DNA from: Bdellovibrionota bacterium
GTDB lineage: Bacteria > Bdellovibrionota_C > UBA2361 > JAFLCA01
Reading direction: 5' to 3'
Assembly: GCA_030584005.1 (NCBI GenBank)
Contig: CP129486.1
Location: forward strand, 1,367,556 to 1,431,555
DNA length: 64,000 nt
In this document: piece after piece, positions 42,971-53,200 of the stretch
Layout: each line of letters starts with the position of its first letter
Numbering within the stretch: position 1 is the first letter of the stretch
Program-made: the position numbers and the translations under genes
Notes under the pieces: generated by a model
Told to the model about the DNA's origin: nothing
Databases searched by the model: none
The model's input: only the letters and a program-made list of their open reading frames with translations

Positions 42971-43939
42971 ATGAGCGGGCTTCCGGCGCAGTTTATAACC
43001 CGCCTTGGCCGCATGTTTGATCCGGCCACTGTCTCGGTGATTGTTGAAAGCTGTAAGGACAGACCCGCCTCGTTGCGCCTCAATACCCTGAAGGCCGCTC
43101 GCCCCGATCTGCTATCCGAGCTCGCCGGGTGTGGCGTGCGGCTGAGATCCCTGCCCTGGTACGCGGATGGATTCGTTCTCGAGCATCCGTCGCAACGCGA
43201 ACTGATGGAACTTCCTGCATATGCGGAGGGCAGGATTTATTTGCAGAGTCTTGCCAGCATGATTCCTCCAGTGGTGCTGGATCCGCAGCCCGGAGACTCG
43301 GTGTTGGATCTTACGGCCGCTCCCGGCAGTAAAACCGGTCAGATGGCGATGATGATGAGTTGCCAGGGGCGGTTATTCGTCAACGACAGCAACAAGGTGC
43401 GGTTCTTTAAATTGCGCCACAATTTGCAGCTATTGGGGCTTCTCGATCGCAATGATGGTTTCATCAGGCTGTCCCTTGATGATGGCTGCAAGGTATGCGG
43501 ACAGTGGGAGGAGAGCTTCGACAAGATATTGCTGGATGCGCCGTGCAGCGCCGAGGCGCGCTTTCGGATCAATGATGAGAGGAGCTATGGATATTGGAGC
43601 GAGAAGAAGATAGCCGAGAACGAGCATAAGCAGAGAAGGCTTCTGTTCTCGGCATGGCATGCGCTCAAGCCCGATGGAGTGCTGGTATATTCCACCTGTA
43701 CAATGGCTCCCGAAGAAAACGAATGCATGATTGCGCGGTTGATGAAAAAGTACCCAGATTCGGTTGAGCTGCTGGACGCCCATGTTGAGGGGGTGGATCG
43801 TCTGCCTGCGGTGATGCAATGGAAGGGTCGCCCCCTGCCGGAGAGTGTCGCACGGACTTTACGAGTGAGGCCCAGCGACGACATTGAAAGTTTCTTCGTA
43901 GCGAAGCTCAAGAAGCACGGGCATGTCTCAAGGGAATAG
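42971..43939 (+). CDS. RsmB/NOP-family RNA (cytosine-5) methyltransferase
   Basis: A 322-residue SAM-dependent m5C methyltransferase. Motif I is LDLTAAPGSKTGQMAMMM. The conserved-cysteine loop DKILLDAPCSAEARFRI (motif IV, PC) and the catalytic LVYSTCTMAPEENE (motif VI, TC) are both present, so the two-cysteine m5C mechanism is intact. The N-terminal part carries SLRLNTLKA, typical of NOP2/Sun proteins. The short length and lack of a C-terminal PUA domain resemble RsmF-like or archaeal-type members; the rRNA or tRNA target is not known. Starts two bases after the peptidase stop. Confidence 0.9.
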   Translation: MSGLPAQFITRLGRMFDPATVSVIVESCKDRPASLRLNTLKAARPDLLSELAGCGVRLRSLPWYADGFVLEHPSQRELMELPAYAEGRIYLQSLASMIPPVVLDPQPGDSVLDLTAAPGSKTGQMAMMMSCQGRLFVNDSNKVRFFKLRHNLQLLGLLDRNDGFIRLSLDDGCKVCGQWEESFDKILLDAPCSAEARFRINDERSYGYWSEKKIAENEHKQRRLLFSAWHALKPDGVLVYSTCTMAPEENECMIARLMKKYPDSVELLDAHVEGVDRLPAVMQWKGRPLPESVARTLRVRPSDDIESFFVAKLKKHGHVSRE

Positions 43940-43943
43940 CTCT

Positions 43944-44324
43944 ATGAACGCTTTTGTCTTAGTCGGGGCCGGAGGGTTGCTTGGTTCAATGGGCCGGTAC
44001 GGTGTCAGCATGATCATGCAGCACTATATGCCGTTAGCCTCTTTCCCTTGGGCTACACTGACCGTGAATGTGGTCGGCTCACTGTTGGTTGGATTGGCGG
44101 CGCACGCCTTGGAAGTGCTGCCGGGGGGAGGGGCAGAGTTGAGATTATTCATAATTACCGGCTTCCTCGGTGGATTTACTACTTTTTCGGCGTTTTCGTT
44201 GGAGACGGTGGCGCTGCTTCGGAACGGGCCGCTTGCGTATGTCATTATTAATGTCGGGGCAAACCTGACACTATGCATCCTTGCAGTGTCAGTGGGACTA
44301 CTCATTGGCCGATCACTCTCTTGA
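43944..44324 (+). CDS. crcB: fluoride exporter CrcB (Fluc)
   Basis: A 126-residue four-helix membrane protein forming a dual-topology fluoride channel. It carries the signatures GGLLGSMGRYGVS, WATLTVNVVGSLLVG and GFLGGFTTFSAFSLE with the Na+/F- site TTFS. The start at 43944 (MNAFVLVGAGG) has AAGGGA eight bases upstream; an earlier ATG at 43923 would overlap the upstream gene by 17 bp. No fluoride riboswitch is present in front, consistent with transcription from the upstream genes. Confidence 0.95.
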   Translation: MNAFVLVGAGGLLGSMGRYGVSMIMQHYMPLASFPWATLTVNVVGSLLVGLAAHALEVLPGGGAELRLFIITGFLGGFTTFSAFSLETVALLRNGPLAYVIINVGANLTLCILAVSVGLLIGRSLS

Positions 44325-44536
44325 GTCACACTGCGCTGGCGAGTTTCCCAAATGATTTGGTGGTCTTACGGGAGAATGCCGCTGCCGCGTTGCTACTGAC
44401 CGTGCGTTGCCAGAGCGCGCGCTTAATTCGCCGGTTCCAGGCACTGCCCGAACATTCGCAATCCGCGGGGTAAAGAATTGTGTTGAAGTGCCCACTACTG
44501 CCCGCTATATTCTCGCCCCGTTCGAGGGAGGAAAAT

Positions 44537-46123
44537 ATGGCCAATCCAATGCGAGTTCTGATGAATCGCCTAGCGCTTTTGTGCTGCTGCGTCCTCCCAC
44601 CGGTGCCGCTCCTTGCTTTGCCATTGATGGAGTTGGAGCCGAACGATCTCAACGCCTCTGCAAATCCGCTTCCTCCAGGAATCTCGGCACGGGGCACAAT
44701 CCTCTCGGGTGGAGAGTATGATGGGTGGGTCATTCCAAATGTGCGCCAGGGAGATCTGTACTACATATTGCTCTCGGCGATCACCGATAGTGGGGATCCG
44801 GTGCTTACACTGATGGAGACAGCGGAGATCGCATCCGGTACAACCGGATTTACCTATTTTGACGACGACAGCGGGCCCGACTCAGCCGCGTTTGATGATT
44901 CGTTGCTTGCAGGGTTCCCAGCGAAGCGAACCGGGGCGGCAGTACTGCGTGTCGATGGTTTTGGTTCTAGCACCCTAAATCCGTATGAGATCTTTGCCGT
45001 TCTCATCTCGCCGAATGAAATCGTGCCCGAGGTGGAGCCGAATAACTCGCCAGCTGAGGCCATGCCGATAACCGCGCCGGCTATTCTTGCTCAGGGGAGT
45101 GATGAAGACGATTACTTTTCATTTCATGTGAACGCCGGCGAACGAATCGTAGTAATGGTCGATCAGGATCCGGGGAAGCCCGATCCAGGCTCGCTGTTTA
45201 GGGCTACAATCCAGGTATTCCTGCCTGACGGGGTGACCGATATTACCTCGGTAGTGGCTGGCACATTTATCGGAGACAACAACAACAACACCAGCACATC
45301 CCACGGCTTTGGGGCAGTACCCGCGCCCAACTCTGGGACTTACTTCTTGCGCATCAAGAAGACCACGGGTGACGATGGCGACTACCGTGTTGTGGTGCTA
45401 GTGGAAGGCAACCCGCCGGTAAGCGGCGCCTGCTGTTATAATGAAAGCTGCCAACTCACGAGCGCCGGGAACTGCCGAGGTGCCTTTGCAGGCGCTGGCA
45501 CGGTGTGTGATGGCGATGATGATGGAGATGGAATCGTAAATGATTGCGATAATTGCGGATCGGTCGCCAACTTGAGTCAGGAAGACACCGATTTGGATGA
45601 GGTGGGCAATGCATGCGATAGCTGTCCCGCCGATGATCGCAAGATAATACCGGGCGCCTGTGGCTGCGGTACTCAGGATACCGACGGCGATGGCGATGGT
45701 GCCGCAGACTGCAACGACCAATGCCCCGCTGATAGCAGTAAAACCTCGGCTGGCGGATGTGGTTGTGGAGTAGCAGACACCGATGTGAACTCCAATGGTG
45801 TCGTGGACTGTAATGCAGGGGGAGACATTAAGGCCTCTATCCAGGCGTTATTAACCGCGCTCAACGGCGTGAAGCCCGCCAAGCCGGTCAGCGGTAAGAA
45901 GGTTAAAGCGATCAATTTGATCCGCAACCAGATTAAAGCGGTGCTCACTACCTCTGGCGCGCAGATCACGGCGAATCAGGCGGACTTCAATATCACTCAG
46001 CAGGTCAATCGACTCGTGCGCGCCGCAGGCGCAGCACTAAAGGGGTCGGAGGGCAGTCGGGCCTCAAACAAGCGCACGGCAGTTAAGGTAGGCGAAAAAC
46101 TGCTTGCAGTGATTAATGGATAA
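44537..46123 (+). CDS. exported protein with PPC-like domains and thrombospondin type-3 calcium repeats
   Basis: A 528-residue protein; GGGAGG just before the ATG at 44537 fixes the start. It has a signal peptide (RLALLCCCVLPPVPLLALPL). Two β-rich pre-peptidase-C-like domains follow, each beginning with an EPN motif (MELEPNDLNASANPL and EVEPNNSPAEAMPI) and each with a D-x-Y/W core (GEYDGWVIP and DEDDYFSFHV). Then comes a Cys-rich segment and TSP3-type Asp repeats (DGDDDGDGIVNDCDNC, DTDLDEVGNACDSCP, DTDGDGDGAADCNDQCP). The last ~90 residues are a helical, basic tail. The protein is secreted and probably calcium-stabilised. Role unknown; adhesion or surface attachment is possible. Confidence 0.75.
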   Translation: MANPMRVLMNRLALLCCCVLPPVPLLALPLMELEPNDLNASANPLPPGISARGTILSGGEYDGWVIPNVRQGDLYYILLSAITDSGDPVLTLMETAEIASGTTGFTYFDDDSGPDSAAFDDSLLAGFPAKRTGAAVLRVDGFGSSTLNPYEIFAVLISPNEIVPEVEPNNSPAEAMPITAPAILAQGSDEDDYFSFHVNAGERIVVMVDQDPGKPDPGSLFRATIQVFLPDGVTDITSVVAGTFIGDNNNNTSTSHGFGAVPAPNSGTYFLRIKKTTGDDGDYRVVVLVEGNPPVSGACCYNESCQLTSAGNCRGAFAGAGTVCDGDDDGDGIVNDCDNCGSVANLSQEDTDLDEVGNACDSCPADDRKIIPGACGCGTQDTDGDGDGAADCNDQCPADSSKTSAGGCGCGVADTDVNSNGVVDCNAGGDIKASIQALLTALNGVKPAKPVSGKKVKAINLIRNQIKAVLTTSGAQITANQADFNITQQVNRLVRAAGAALKGSEGSRASNKRTAVKVGEKLLAVING

Positions 46124-46262
46124 CGCCGCGATGGCCCTCTCCATCTGGCCAATGCCCTGAATTCTCTCCGTTTTCTTGGGGTGGGGGATAGCCTAGGGGC
46201 GGTAAGACTGTGCGGCGATTCAGGGCCAAAAGATTGCTCCTGAAGTAAAAAGCTGTTAAGTT

Positions 46263-46290
46263 CGGCCCTCCTTTAGGGGCCGCCCTTTCA
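46263..46290 (+). terminator. terminator before the secE operon
   Basis: Stem CGGCCC (46263-46268) with GGGCCG (46277-46282), followed by CCCTTTCATT. Likely ends transcription from the TSP3-repeat gene. Confidence 0.6.
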
Positions 46291-46318
46291 TTGACATACC
46301 AGGTCCTTACGTTACTTC
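46291..46318 (+). promoter_or_regulatory. possible σ70 promoter of secE-nusG-rpl
   Basis: A perfect TTGACA at 46291-46296 with TACTTC at 46313-46318 after a 16-bp spacer. The -10 match is poor; the placement right after a terminator and before secE supports it. Confidence 0.4.
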
Positions 46319-46460
46319 AGAAGATCATTCTGAAGAGGTGATGTATTGGCGTGAATTGAGGAGTGATGGGTGAAGCCGCTTAGGGAGCAGGTGACTCGGA
46401 AGTTCGTGCTCTTACGGGCCGGGTACCAGGAACATTCTGAAGCGATAAGAGAGTATTGAA

Positions 46461-46682
46461 ATGTCTTCGTCGACGAGCTCATCAATTCCAAGCGCATCAA
46501 GTGCCCCTCAGGGCAATTTCCTGCGTGATAGTATCGATGAACTTAAGAAAGTGAGCACGCCGACTCGAGCCGAGACGATGCAGGCCACGGTCGTCACGAT
46601 GATCATCATCGTGTTTCTCTCGATTTGTTTGGCCTTGATCGATGCGGTCTTCAACTGGCTCATGGGGCGGGTGATTGGCTAA
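46461..46682 (+). CDS. secE: preprotein translocase subunit SecE
   Basis: A 73-residue single-helix SecE. Conserved amphipathic segment FLRDSIDELKKVSTPTRAET, with ELKKVxxPTR the signature, is followed by a membrane helix (TMIIIVFLSICLALIDAVFN). It braces SecY in the translocon. The N-terminal 17 residues are Ser-rich. It is followed 20 bp later by nusG, the standard arrangement. Confidence 0.95.
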   Translation: MSSSTSSSIPSASSAPQGNFLRDSIDELKKVSTPTRAETMQATVVTMIIIVFLSICLALIDAVFNWLMGRVIG

Positions 46683-46702
46683 GTCTTCAACAGTAGGCAG
46701 GT

Positions 46703-47347
46703 ATGGACGAGGAGCAAAATGCAATGAGTGATTCTGAGAAAGAGGTCATTCAGGACAATGCTGCAATGGAATCAACAACCGTTGCAGCCGACGCTGCTCC
46801 AGTGCGCATAGCCCGTCCGGATATGCAGTGGTTTGTGGTGCATGTGTACTCGGGGTTTGAGGCCAAGGTGAAGCAGTCCCTTGAGGAGCGTATTCGGATG
46901 CACCACATGGAAGATTCCTTCGGTGAAGTACATGTGCCGCATGAGACGGTGGTGGAGCTAGTGCGCGGTCAGAAGAAGACCTCGAGTCGCAAGTTCTTCC
47001 CTGGATATGTGTTGGTGCAGATGGTGTTGAACGAAGACACCTGGCATCTCGTCAACGAGACACCGAAGGTGACGGGATTCTTGGGAGATAAGATGAGCCC
47101 TGTTCCTCTGTCTGAGGAAGAGGTCTCTCGCATCATGTCGCAGGTAAAGGAAGGAGCTGCGGCGCCACGTTCCAAGGCTAACTTCCAGCAAGGCGAGACA
47201 GTAAAGGTGGTAGACGGACCATTCACGGACTTCAACGGAACGGTTGAAGAGGTGAAGCCGGAGAAAGGCAAGGTCAAAGTCTTGATTAGTATATTTGGAC
47301 GTGCTACCCCCGTTGAACTCGATTTCATCCAGGTTGAGAGGGTCTAA
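46703..47347 (+). CDS. nusG: transcription termination/antitermination protein NusG
   Basis: A 214-residue NusG. After a ~35-residue acidic extension, the NGN domain begins MQWFVVHVYSGFEAKVKQSL and includes RKFFPGYVLVQMVLNEDTWH; the KOW domain is GETVKVVDGPFTDFNGTVEE. NusG binds the RNA polymerase clamp helices, affects pausing and links to Rho or ribosomal S10. An alternative ATG at 46724 with GAGGAG upstream would remove seven residues. It leads directly into rplK (3-bp gap). Confidence 0.97.
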   Translation: MDEEQNAMSDSEKEVIQDNAAMESTTVAADAAPVRIARPDMQWFVVHVYSGFEAKVKQSLEERIRMHHMEDSFGEVHVPHETVVELVRGQKKTSSRKFFPGYVLVQMVLNEDTWHLVNETPKVTGFLGDKMSPVPLSEEEVSRIMSQVKEGAAAPRSKANFQQGETVKVVDGPFTDFNGTVEEVKPEKGKVKVLISIFGRATPVELDFIQVERV

Positions 47348-47350
47348 TCC

Positions 47351-47776
47351 ATGGCAAAAGAGGTTCAAGCCAAGGTCAAGCTAGTCGTGCCCGGTGGCCA
47401 GGCAAATCCGGCTCCACCGATCGGTCCATCATTGGGCCAGCACGGCGTGAATATCATGGAGTTTTGCAAGCAGTTCAATGCAAAAACTCAGAAACAGCAG
47501 GGGGAGCTGATACCGGTCATCCTGACTGTATATAAGGACAGGTCCTTCACCTTCGAGATGAAGACGCCACCGGTGTCCTATCTGCTCAAGAAGGCGGCAA
47601 AGATTGAGAAGGGATCGGGAGTGCCGAATCGAGACAAGGTAGGCAAGGTAACGCGGGCGCAAGCGCTGGAAGTCGCGCGTCAGAAGATGCAGGACTTGAA
47701 CTGCCTCGATGAGCAGTCCGCGTACCGTCAAGTAGTTGGGACAGCCCGCAGCATGGGGCTTGAGGTGATCGAGTAG
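47351..47776 (+). CDS. rplK: 50S ribosomal protein L11
   Basis: A 141-residue L11, usual length. [20 protein letters not shown] and [19 protein letters not shown] are the conserved N-domain; [20 protein letters not shown] begins the rRNA-binding C-domain. Part of the GTPase-associated centre and the substrate of PrmA (4887-5738). Confidence 0.98.
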   Translation: MAKEVQAKVKLVVPGGQANPAPPIGPSLGQHGVNIMEFCKQFNAKTQKQQGELIPVILTVYKDRSFTFEMKTPPVSYLLKKAAKIEKGSGVPNRDKVGKVTRAQALEVARQKMQDLNCLDEQSAYRQVVGTARSMGLEVIE

Positions 47777-47822
47777 GCGCGGGCGGCGAAATACTCACAG
47801 ATTCAGCATTGGAGATCGAGTC

Positions 47823-48536
47823 ATGGCCATAGTAGGCGGTTCGAAGCACGGAAAGAGGTGGCGGAAGGTGGCCGGGGCGATTGAGCACCGTAAAGCGTAC
47901 GCCGTAGATGAGGCTTGCAAGTTGGTTGTTGGATCGGCCTCTGCAAAGTTTGATGAAACAGTGGAAGTCGCATTCCGCCTGGGCATCGACGCCAAGAAAG
48001 CGGAGCAAGGTGTGCGAGGCAGTGTTGCCCTCCCGCACGGACTGGGAAAATCGATCCGAGTAGCGGTGTTTGCGAAGGGAGAAAAGGCCAAGGAAGCGGA
48101 GGCCGCAGGCGCAGATGTAATCGGCGCAGAAGATTTGGTTGAGAAGATTAAAGAGGGGTTCATGGAGTTCGACAGCGTGGTCGCGACTCCTGATATGATG
48201 GTGCAGGTGGGTAAGGTAGGTAAGCTGCTTGGCCCCCGCGGACTGATGCCTTCCCCGAAAGTGGGCACGGTCACCTTTGATGTGGGACCTACGGTAAAGT
48301 CGCTGAAGTCGGGTCGCGCCGAATTCCGTGCTGATAAGGCCGGGATCGTGCATGCGCCGGTAGGCAAGGCTTCCTTTGGTGCGGCAAAGATAATGGAGAA
48401 TTTGTCGGCGTTGGTTGTGGCATTGAACAAAACCAAGCCATCAGCAGCAAAGGGTGTGTTTCTTAAGTCGGCGGCTCTTTCAACGACGATGGGCCCTGGA
48501 GTGCACTTTGACGTTGCGCCGCTGCGCAACGCTTAA
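47823..48536 (+). CDS. rplA: 50S ribosomal protein L1
   Basis: A 237-residue L1. Conserved [57 protein letters not shown] and the C-terminal TMGPGVHFD are present. L1 binds the 23S stalk and represses its own operon in many bacteria. It lies 46 bp after rplK. Confidence 0.98.
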   Translation: MAIVGGSKHGKRWRKVAGAIEHRKAYAVDEACKLVVGSASAKFDETVEVAFRLGIDAKKAEQGVRGSVALPHGLGKSIRVAVFAKGEKAKEAEAAGADVIGAEDLVEKIKEGFMEFDSVVATPDMMVQVGKVGKLLGPRGLMPSPKVGTVTFDVGPTVKSLKSGRAEFRADKAGIVHAPVGKASFGAAKIMENLSALVVALNKTKPSAAKGVFLKSAALSTTMGPGVHFDVAPLRNA

Positions 48537-48548
48537 TGGTGGATGGTG

Positions 48549-48639
48549 AGAAGGGCTTTCAAGAGTACCTTTTTGAAAGCGCTTCTGGGGCGACCACGAC
48601 TTGGAGCGATTTCAAGAATGCCAAGGCGGACATTCTTGA
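48549..48639 (+). promoter_or_regulatory. rplJ leader hairpins, probable L10 autoregulation site
   Basis: In the 128-bp rplA-rplJ gap there are two clear hairpins. The first is AGAAG-G-GCTTTCAA (48549-48562) with TTGAAAGC-G-CTTCT (48573-48585). The second is TCAAGAATG (48612-48620) with CATTCTTGA (48631-48639). Position and shape fit the ribosomal-protein leader where the L10-L7/L12 complex binds and represses rplJL. I did not confirm the kink-turn bases. Confidence 0.55.
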
Positions 48640-48664
48640 GGCCAGTTATTAGGTGAGCTGATAT

Positions 48665-49214
48665 ATGGAACGAGCAGAAAAAACAGGAAGAAGTCTCTTA
48701 TCTGACTGATTGCTTTCAGCGATCGCAGGTTGCCTTGTGCGTCGACTATCGTGGTCTCAGCGTAGCTGACATCACCGAACTGCGGCGTGAGCTGAAGAAG
48801 AATGGCTCATTCGGGCGGGTAGTGAAGAATACCCTGGCAAAGATCTCAGTTGAGAAGGGATTGGCGGGAAAGAAGGATGGCGACGTAAAGCGCTTCTCGG
48901 ACCTGCTTGAAGGCCCAAGTTTTCTTGCCTTCTCATTTGAGGATCCAGTGCGTCCTGCCAAGGTCATCACGAAGTTCGTGAAGGACAAACAAAAGTTGGC
49001 AATCAAGGGTGCATGGGTAGACGGAGCCTTTGTGGAAGGCAAGGGCGTCGAGGTGCTTGCAAGCATGCCGGGTCGTGAGGAGGTGTTGAGTCAGTTGTTG
49101 CGACTGCTCAATACCCCGGCTACTCAGTTGGTGCGTCTATTGAATGCGCCAGCCCAGCAGACTGTGCAGGTGCTTGAAGCGCACCGTCGGAACTTGGAGG
49201 GTAAGGCTGCGTAA
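48665..49214 (+). CDS. rplJ: 50S ribosomal protein L10, frame interrupted at an A6 run
   Basis: The frame from 48735 encodes an L10 body (CVDYRGLSVADITELRRELK...), but the normal N-terminus lies upstream in another frame. The ATG at 48665, preceded by GGTGAG, reads MERAEK and then meets a stop. One base fewer in the six-A run at 48678-48683 would join it to QEEVSYLTDCFQRSQVALCV, giving a full L10 of about 183 residues with the usual start. So either the sequence has one extra A, or the cell frameshifts by slippage on the A run. A short L10 from the TTG at 48735 would lack the first helix needed for rRNA binding and is unlikely. L10 anchors the L7/L12 stalk. Confidence 0.9.
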
Positions 49215-49281
49215 CGCCTGGGGTGGTGCCCGTGGCGAGATCGAGCGGAATTGTTTTTCGTAATGTACAAGGAGTGAAGCG

Positions 49282-49668
49282 ATGAGTGTCAGTGAAGATC
49301 AAGTAGTGGATTTCATAAAGTCGATGTCCCTAATGGACGCGGCTAAGTTGGTAAAGCGCCTTGAGGAAGAGCTTGGCGTAAGCGCTGCGGCGCCGGTGGC
49401 GATGGTCGCTGGTGGGGCAGTCGCTGGTGGTGGCGCGGCTGCTGCTCAGGAAGAGCAGACCGAGTTCACCCTGCACCTTGATGACGCCGGGTCTGACCGG
49501 GTAAAGGTCATTAAGGTAGTGCGCGAAGTGACAGGCCTAGGCCTTAAGGAAGCCAAGGACCTCGTTGATGCGGCTCCAAAGCCGGTCAAGGAAGGCTTGG
49601 CCAAGGACCAGGCTCAAGAGTTCAAGAAGAAGCTTGAGGAAGCCGGCGCAAAGGCAAGCCTTAAGTAG
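49282..49668 (+). CDS. rplL: 50S ribosomal protein L7/L12
   Basis: A 128-residue stalk protein: N-terminal dimerisation helices, Ala/Gly hinge ([20 protein letters not shown]), and C-terminal factor-binding domain with [20 protein letters not shown] and [17 protein letters not shown] precedes the ATG. Multiple copies bind L10 and recruit translation factors. It is followed by a terminator/attenuator before rpoB. Confidence 0.98.
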   Translation: MSVSEDQVVDFIKSMSLMDAAKLVKRLEEELGVSAAAPVAMVAGGAVAGGGAAAAQEEQTEFTLHLDDAGSDRVKVIKVVREVTGLGLKEAKDLVDAAPKPVKEGLAKDQAQEFKKKLEEAGAKASLK

Positions 49669-50224
49669 CTTTTTAGGGCTGGGGCCGGGTCTGCGGGAGC
49701 TTCCCGGAGGTCCGGTCCATCTGGCAAAACCCGCCGCGGCGTGAGACGCTCAGGCGGGCTTGCCTTTTGTTAGTGTCAATACCTATAATTCAGCGCTCGA
49801 ATGCCCAGGGTTTACGCGACCTTAAATCGCGTGAAGCGATTGAATGTGGCCATGGACATACTTCAATCGTGAACTTCGGTTTCAAGTGCGCAGTGCAAAG
49901 ATTAAAGGAGTACCAAAGAACTTGTTCTCGATCTTGGTCGCATGACCTCGATTCGACGGCAAGAGGTGTCTTCTTGTATTGATTCAGAGCACTACCGCTG
50001 GATGGTGTGTGCGCTGAGGCACTGTAGAGTGCAGTACATATCCCTCCTTGAGTGCTCTGATAGGCAGGTTGATCAAATCAGCTTGCACATGGAGCGGCCC
50101 ATCGGCTCAAGGAGTTGCTTGTGTCGCTTTAGTGCGACTTGATCGTTCGAATTTCACTCTTTGTTTGCGGATGCGCCGCGCGCGACTGTTGAACGAAGAG
50201 ATAACGTAGATACTGTTAGGTCCT
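49669..50224. other. rplL-rpoB intergenic region with attenuator
   Basis: A 556-bp gap, longer than usual. The attenuator-type hairpin lies at 49723-49769. A small hairpin GTCGC/GCGAC (loop TTTAGT) lies at about 50127-50142. A promoter for rpoBC inside the gap is possible but not identifiable. No gene is supported. Confidence 0.55.
49723..49769 (+). terminator. attenuator/terminator between rplL and rpoB
   Basis: GGCAA (49723-49727) pairs with TTGCC (49760-49764) and CCCGCC (49730-49735) with GGCGGG (49753-49758); TTTT follows directly. Partial termination here is well known in other bacteria and lowers rpoBC expression relative to ribosomal proteins. Confidence 0.7.
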
Positions 50225-53200
50225 ATGACGTCAAAAATTAAGACCAACCTGAGACTCCGCCGTTCCTACTCAAAGATTCGCGAGGTTGCAGAGATTCCAA
50301 ACCTCGTTGCCATACAAAAGCGCTCCTACGATCGCTTCCTGCAAATGAACGTTGATCATGAGAAGCGGGAGGATATCGGGCTGCAGAGAGTCTTCAAGTC
50401 CGTGTTCCCGATCCGTGACTACAACAACACGGCCTCACTAGAGTTCGTGTCCTATAATCTAGGAGAGCCCAAGTACGATCAGGACGAGTGCCGCGATCGT
50501 GGAATGACCTGGGCCGCCCCCCTTCGGGTGACAATTCAGTTGGTGCTTTGGGATGTTGATGCCGATACTGGCGCGCGGAATCTGAGTGCGCTCAAGGAGG
50601 ATGTAGTCTACTTCGGTGAAATCCCCCTGATGACGGAGCGTGGTACCTTTATTGTGAATGGTACAGAGCGCGTTATCGTAAGCCAGCTGCACCGTTCGCC
50701 GGGAGTGTTCTTCGACCATGACGATGGGAAGAGCCATGTTTCCGGAAAGCTTCTGTACTCGGCGCGTTTGATCCCATACCGCGGCTCCTGGATCGACTTT
50801 GAGTTCGATATTAAGGACATCCTGCACGTGCGCATCGACCGCCGCCGCAAGTTGAACGCGAGTGTATTATTGCGTGCCCTCGGCATGTCGGCAGACGAGA
50901 TCCTCACGGCTTACTATAAAGTTGACACCGTTAACTTCGGCAAGCGCGGAATTGTTACAAAGAACTTCGTGGCCGATCAGCTCGAAGGTCAAAAGGCCTT
51001 CCGTGAGGTCAAGGCGGCGGGGAAGGTGCTGGCGAAGCAGGGCGGCAAGTTTAATCGCGCCATCATTCGTCGTATGCGCGAGGCCGAGATCGATCAGATC
51101 GAGATTGACCCAGATTCAGTTCCGGGAATGGTGCTTGCCGATACATTCTTTGAAGCGACCGAGGATGTGGTCGACTCGCGCAAGGGCGAGAAGCTCATGA
51201 AGGCCGGCGAAGTGCTGGTTGGCTGGTCCCAAATTAAGGAGCGCCTGGAGCATGTCGTGCGTGAGCTTGACGAGAAGAAGGCTCGCGATCTTTGCTCTAA
51301 ACTCCGCGTGATCGCCTATGCCGGTGAGGAACTCGTTTCGGATAAGGTCAATTCTAAGGGCGACGTGGTCGAGCAGGGGAACCTCTCGCAGCTGCGGGCA
51401 AAAGGCATCGAGTCGCTCCGTGTGCTGTACCTCGATGATCGTCATATCGGCGAGGCGCTTTGGAAGACTCTGATGACCGATCGTATGTCTCCCGAGCGTG
51501 AGGACATATACTCCCGACTCATTGGCCAGCCTACGACGGACAGCCTGATCGAGATCTATCGACGTCTCCGACCGGGAGATCCTCCGCGTCCTGAGACGGC
51601 GAGCGCCGCATTCAAGAATCTGTTTTTCAATCCGGAGCGCTACGATCTTTCGGATATTGGCCGCTACAAGATTAATCACAAGCTTTATGTAGCTCAGGGC
51701 AAGGAAGCCCCGCCGCTCGACGCGCGTGTGCTGTCAGAGCGCGACATCATCGAGACGGTCCGGTATCTTATTGAGCTCCGCAATTCCAATGATCCGGTGC
51801 GCTATAGCGTTGATGACATTGATCATCTCGGAAATCGCCGTGTGCGCGCAGTCGGTGAATTAATCGAGAACCAATACCGCATCGGTCTCGTGCGCATGGA
51901 GCGTGCCGTCAAGGAGCGCATGGGCATGCAGGACATCGATACTCTGGTGCCGCAGGATCTTATCAACTACAAGCCGGTAGCAGCGGTGGTCAAGGAGTTC
52001 TTCGGCTCATCGCAGCTCTCGCAGTTTATGGATCAGCATAATCCGCTCTCCGAGATCACCCACAAGCGACGTCTCTCCGCGCTGGGCCCCGGAGGTCTGA
52101 CCCGTGATCGCGCCGGATTCGAGGTGCGTGACGTGAACACCACTCACTATGGCCGCATCTGCCCGATTGAGACCCCCGAAGGTCCGAACATAGGACTTAT
52201 CTCCTCACTTGCCGTGTATGCTCGGGTGAATGAGTTTGGGTTTCTGGAGTCTCCGTACCGCGTGGTTGATGCCAATCACCGTGTGACCGATGACATCGTC
52301 TATCTTTCCGCGCTCGAAGAGGAGCGCGAAACGATCGCCCAGGCCGGCGCCTCGCTGAGCAAGAAGGGCGAGTTCCAGGAAACATCGGTGCCCTGCCGTA
52401 AGAATGGAGAGTACATTCTCTCGGGCCCGGATGATGTGACCAAGATGGATGTCAGCCCAAAACAGATCGTCAGCGTGGCCGCGTCGCTCATCCCGTTCCT
52501 TGAGAATGATGACGCAAACCGCGCCTTGATGGGATCGAACATGCAGCGCCAGGCGGTGCCATGTATCCGAGCCCAAGCCCCCATGGTCGGGACCGGCATG
52601 GAGCATGTGGTGGCGCGCGACTCCGGTGCAACGGTAGTTGCAAGGCGTGCCGGCCGCGTGATGATGGTAGAGGCCGATCGCATCGTTATCCGTGCCGATC
52701 GTCCGGGCAGTGACAGTCTCGATACCGGTGTCGATATCTATAACCTGGTTAAATTCCGCCGTTCCAACCAGGGAACCTGCATCAACCAGCGCCCGATCGT
52801 CAGGGTGAATGAGCGTGTTGAAGCAGGTGAGGTCATCGCTGACGGACCGAGCTGCGAACTGGCTGAACTAGCGCTTGGCCAGAATGTGCTCGTGGCTTTC
52901 ATGCCGTGGCACGGCTACAACTTCGAAGATTCGATCTTGATCAACGAGCGACTCGTCAAGAACGACATATTCTCCTCGATTCATATTGAAGAGTTTGAAT
53001 GTGTTGCCCGTGATACCAAGCTCGGCAAAGAAGAGATTACGCGGGACATTCCTAACGTCGGTGAGGAGGCTCTGAAGAACCTCGACGAGTCAGGAATCGT
53101 CCAAATTGGTGCGGAAGTAGCTCCGGGAGACATCCTGGTCGGCAAAATTACACCAAAGAGCGAAACCCAACTCAGCCCTGAAGAGAAGCTGCTGCGAGCG

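Larger units (their letters stand above)
46124..46460. other. intergenic region upstream of secE
   Basis: A 337-bp gap holding a terminator (46263-46290), a possible -35 box (46291), a hairpin CTTCAGAA/TTCTGAAG (46315-46335) and a leader of about 125 bp. rpmG and tuf, which often sit here, are absent. Confidence 0.6.

Noticed and set aside
48735-49214. Short L10 starting at the TTG at 48735 as the real product
   Set aside because: No ribosome site precedes it, and it would lack the conserved N-terminal helix that is found intact in the adjacent frame with a good start at 48665.
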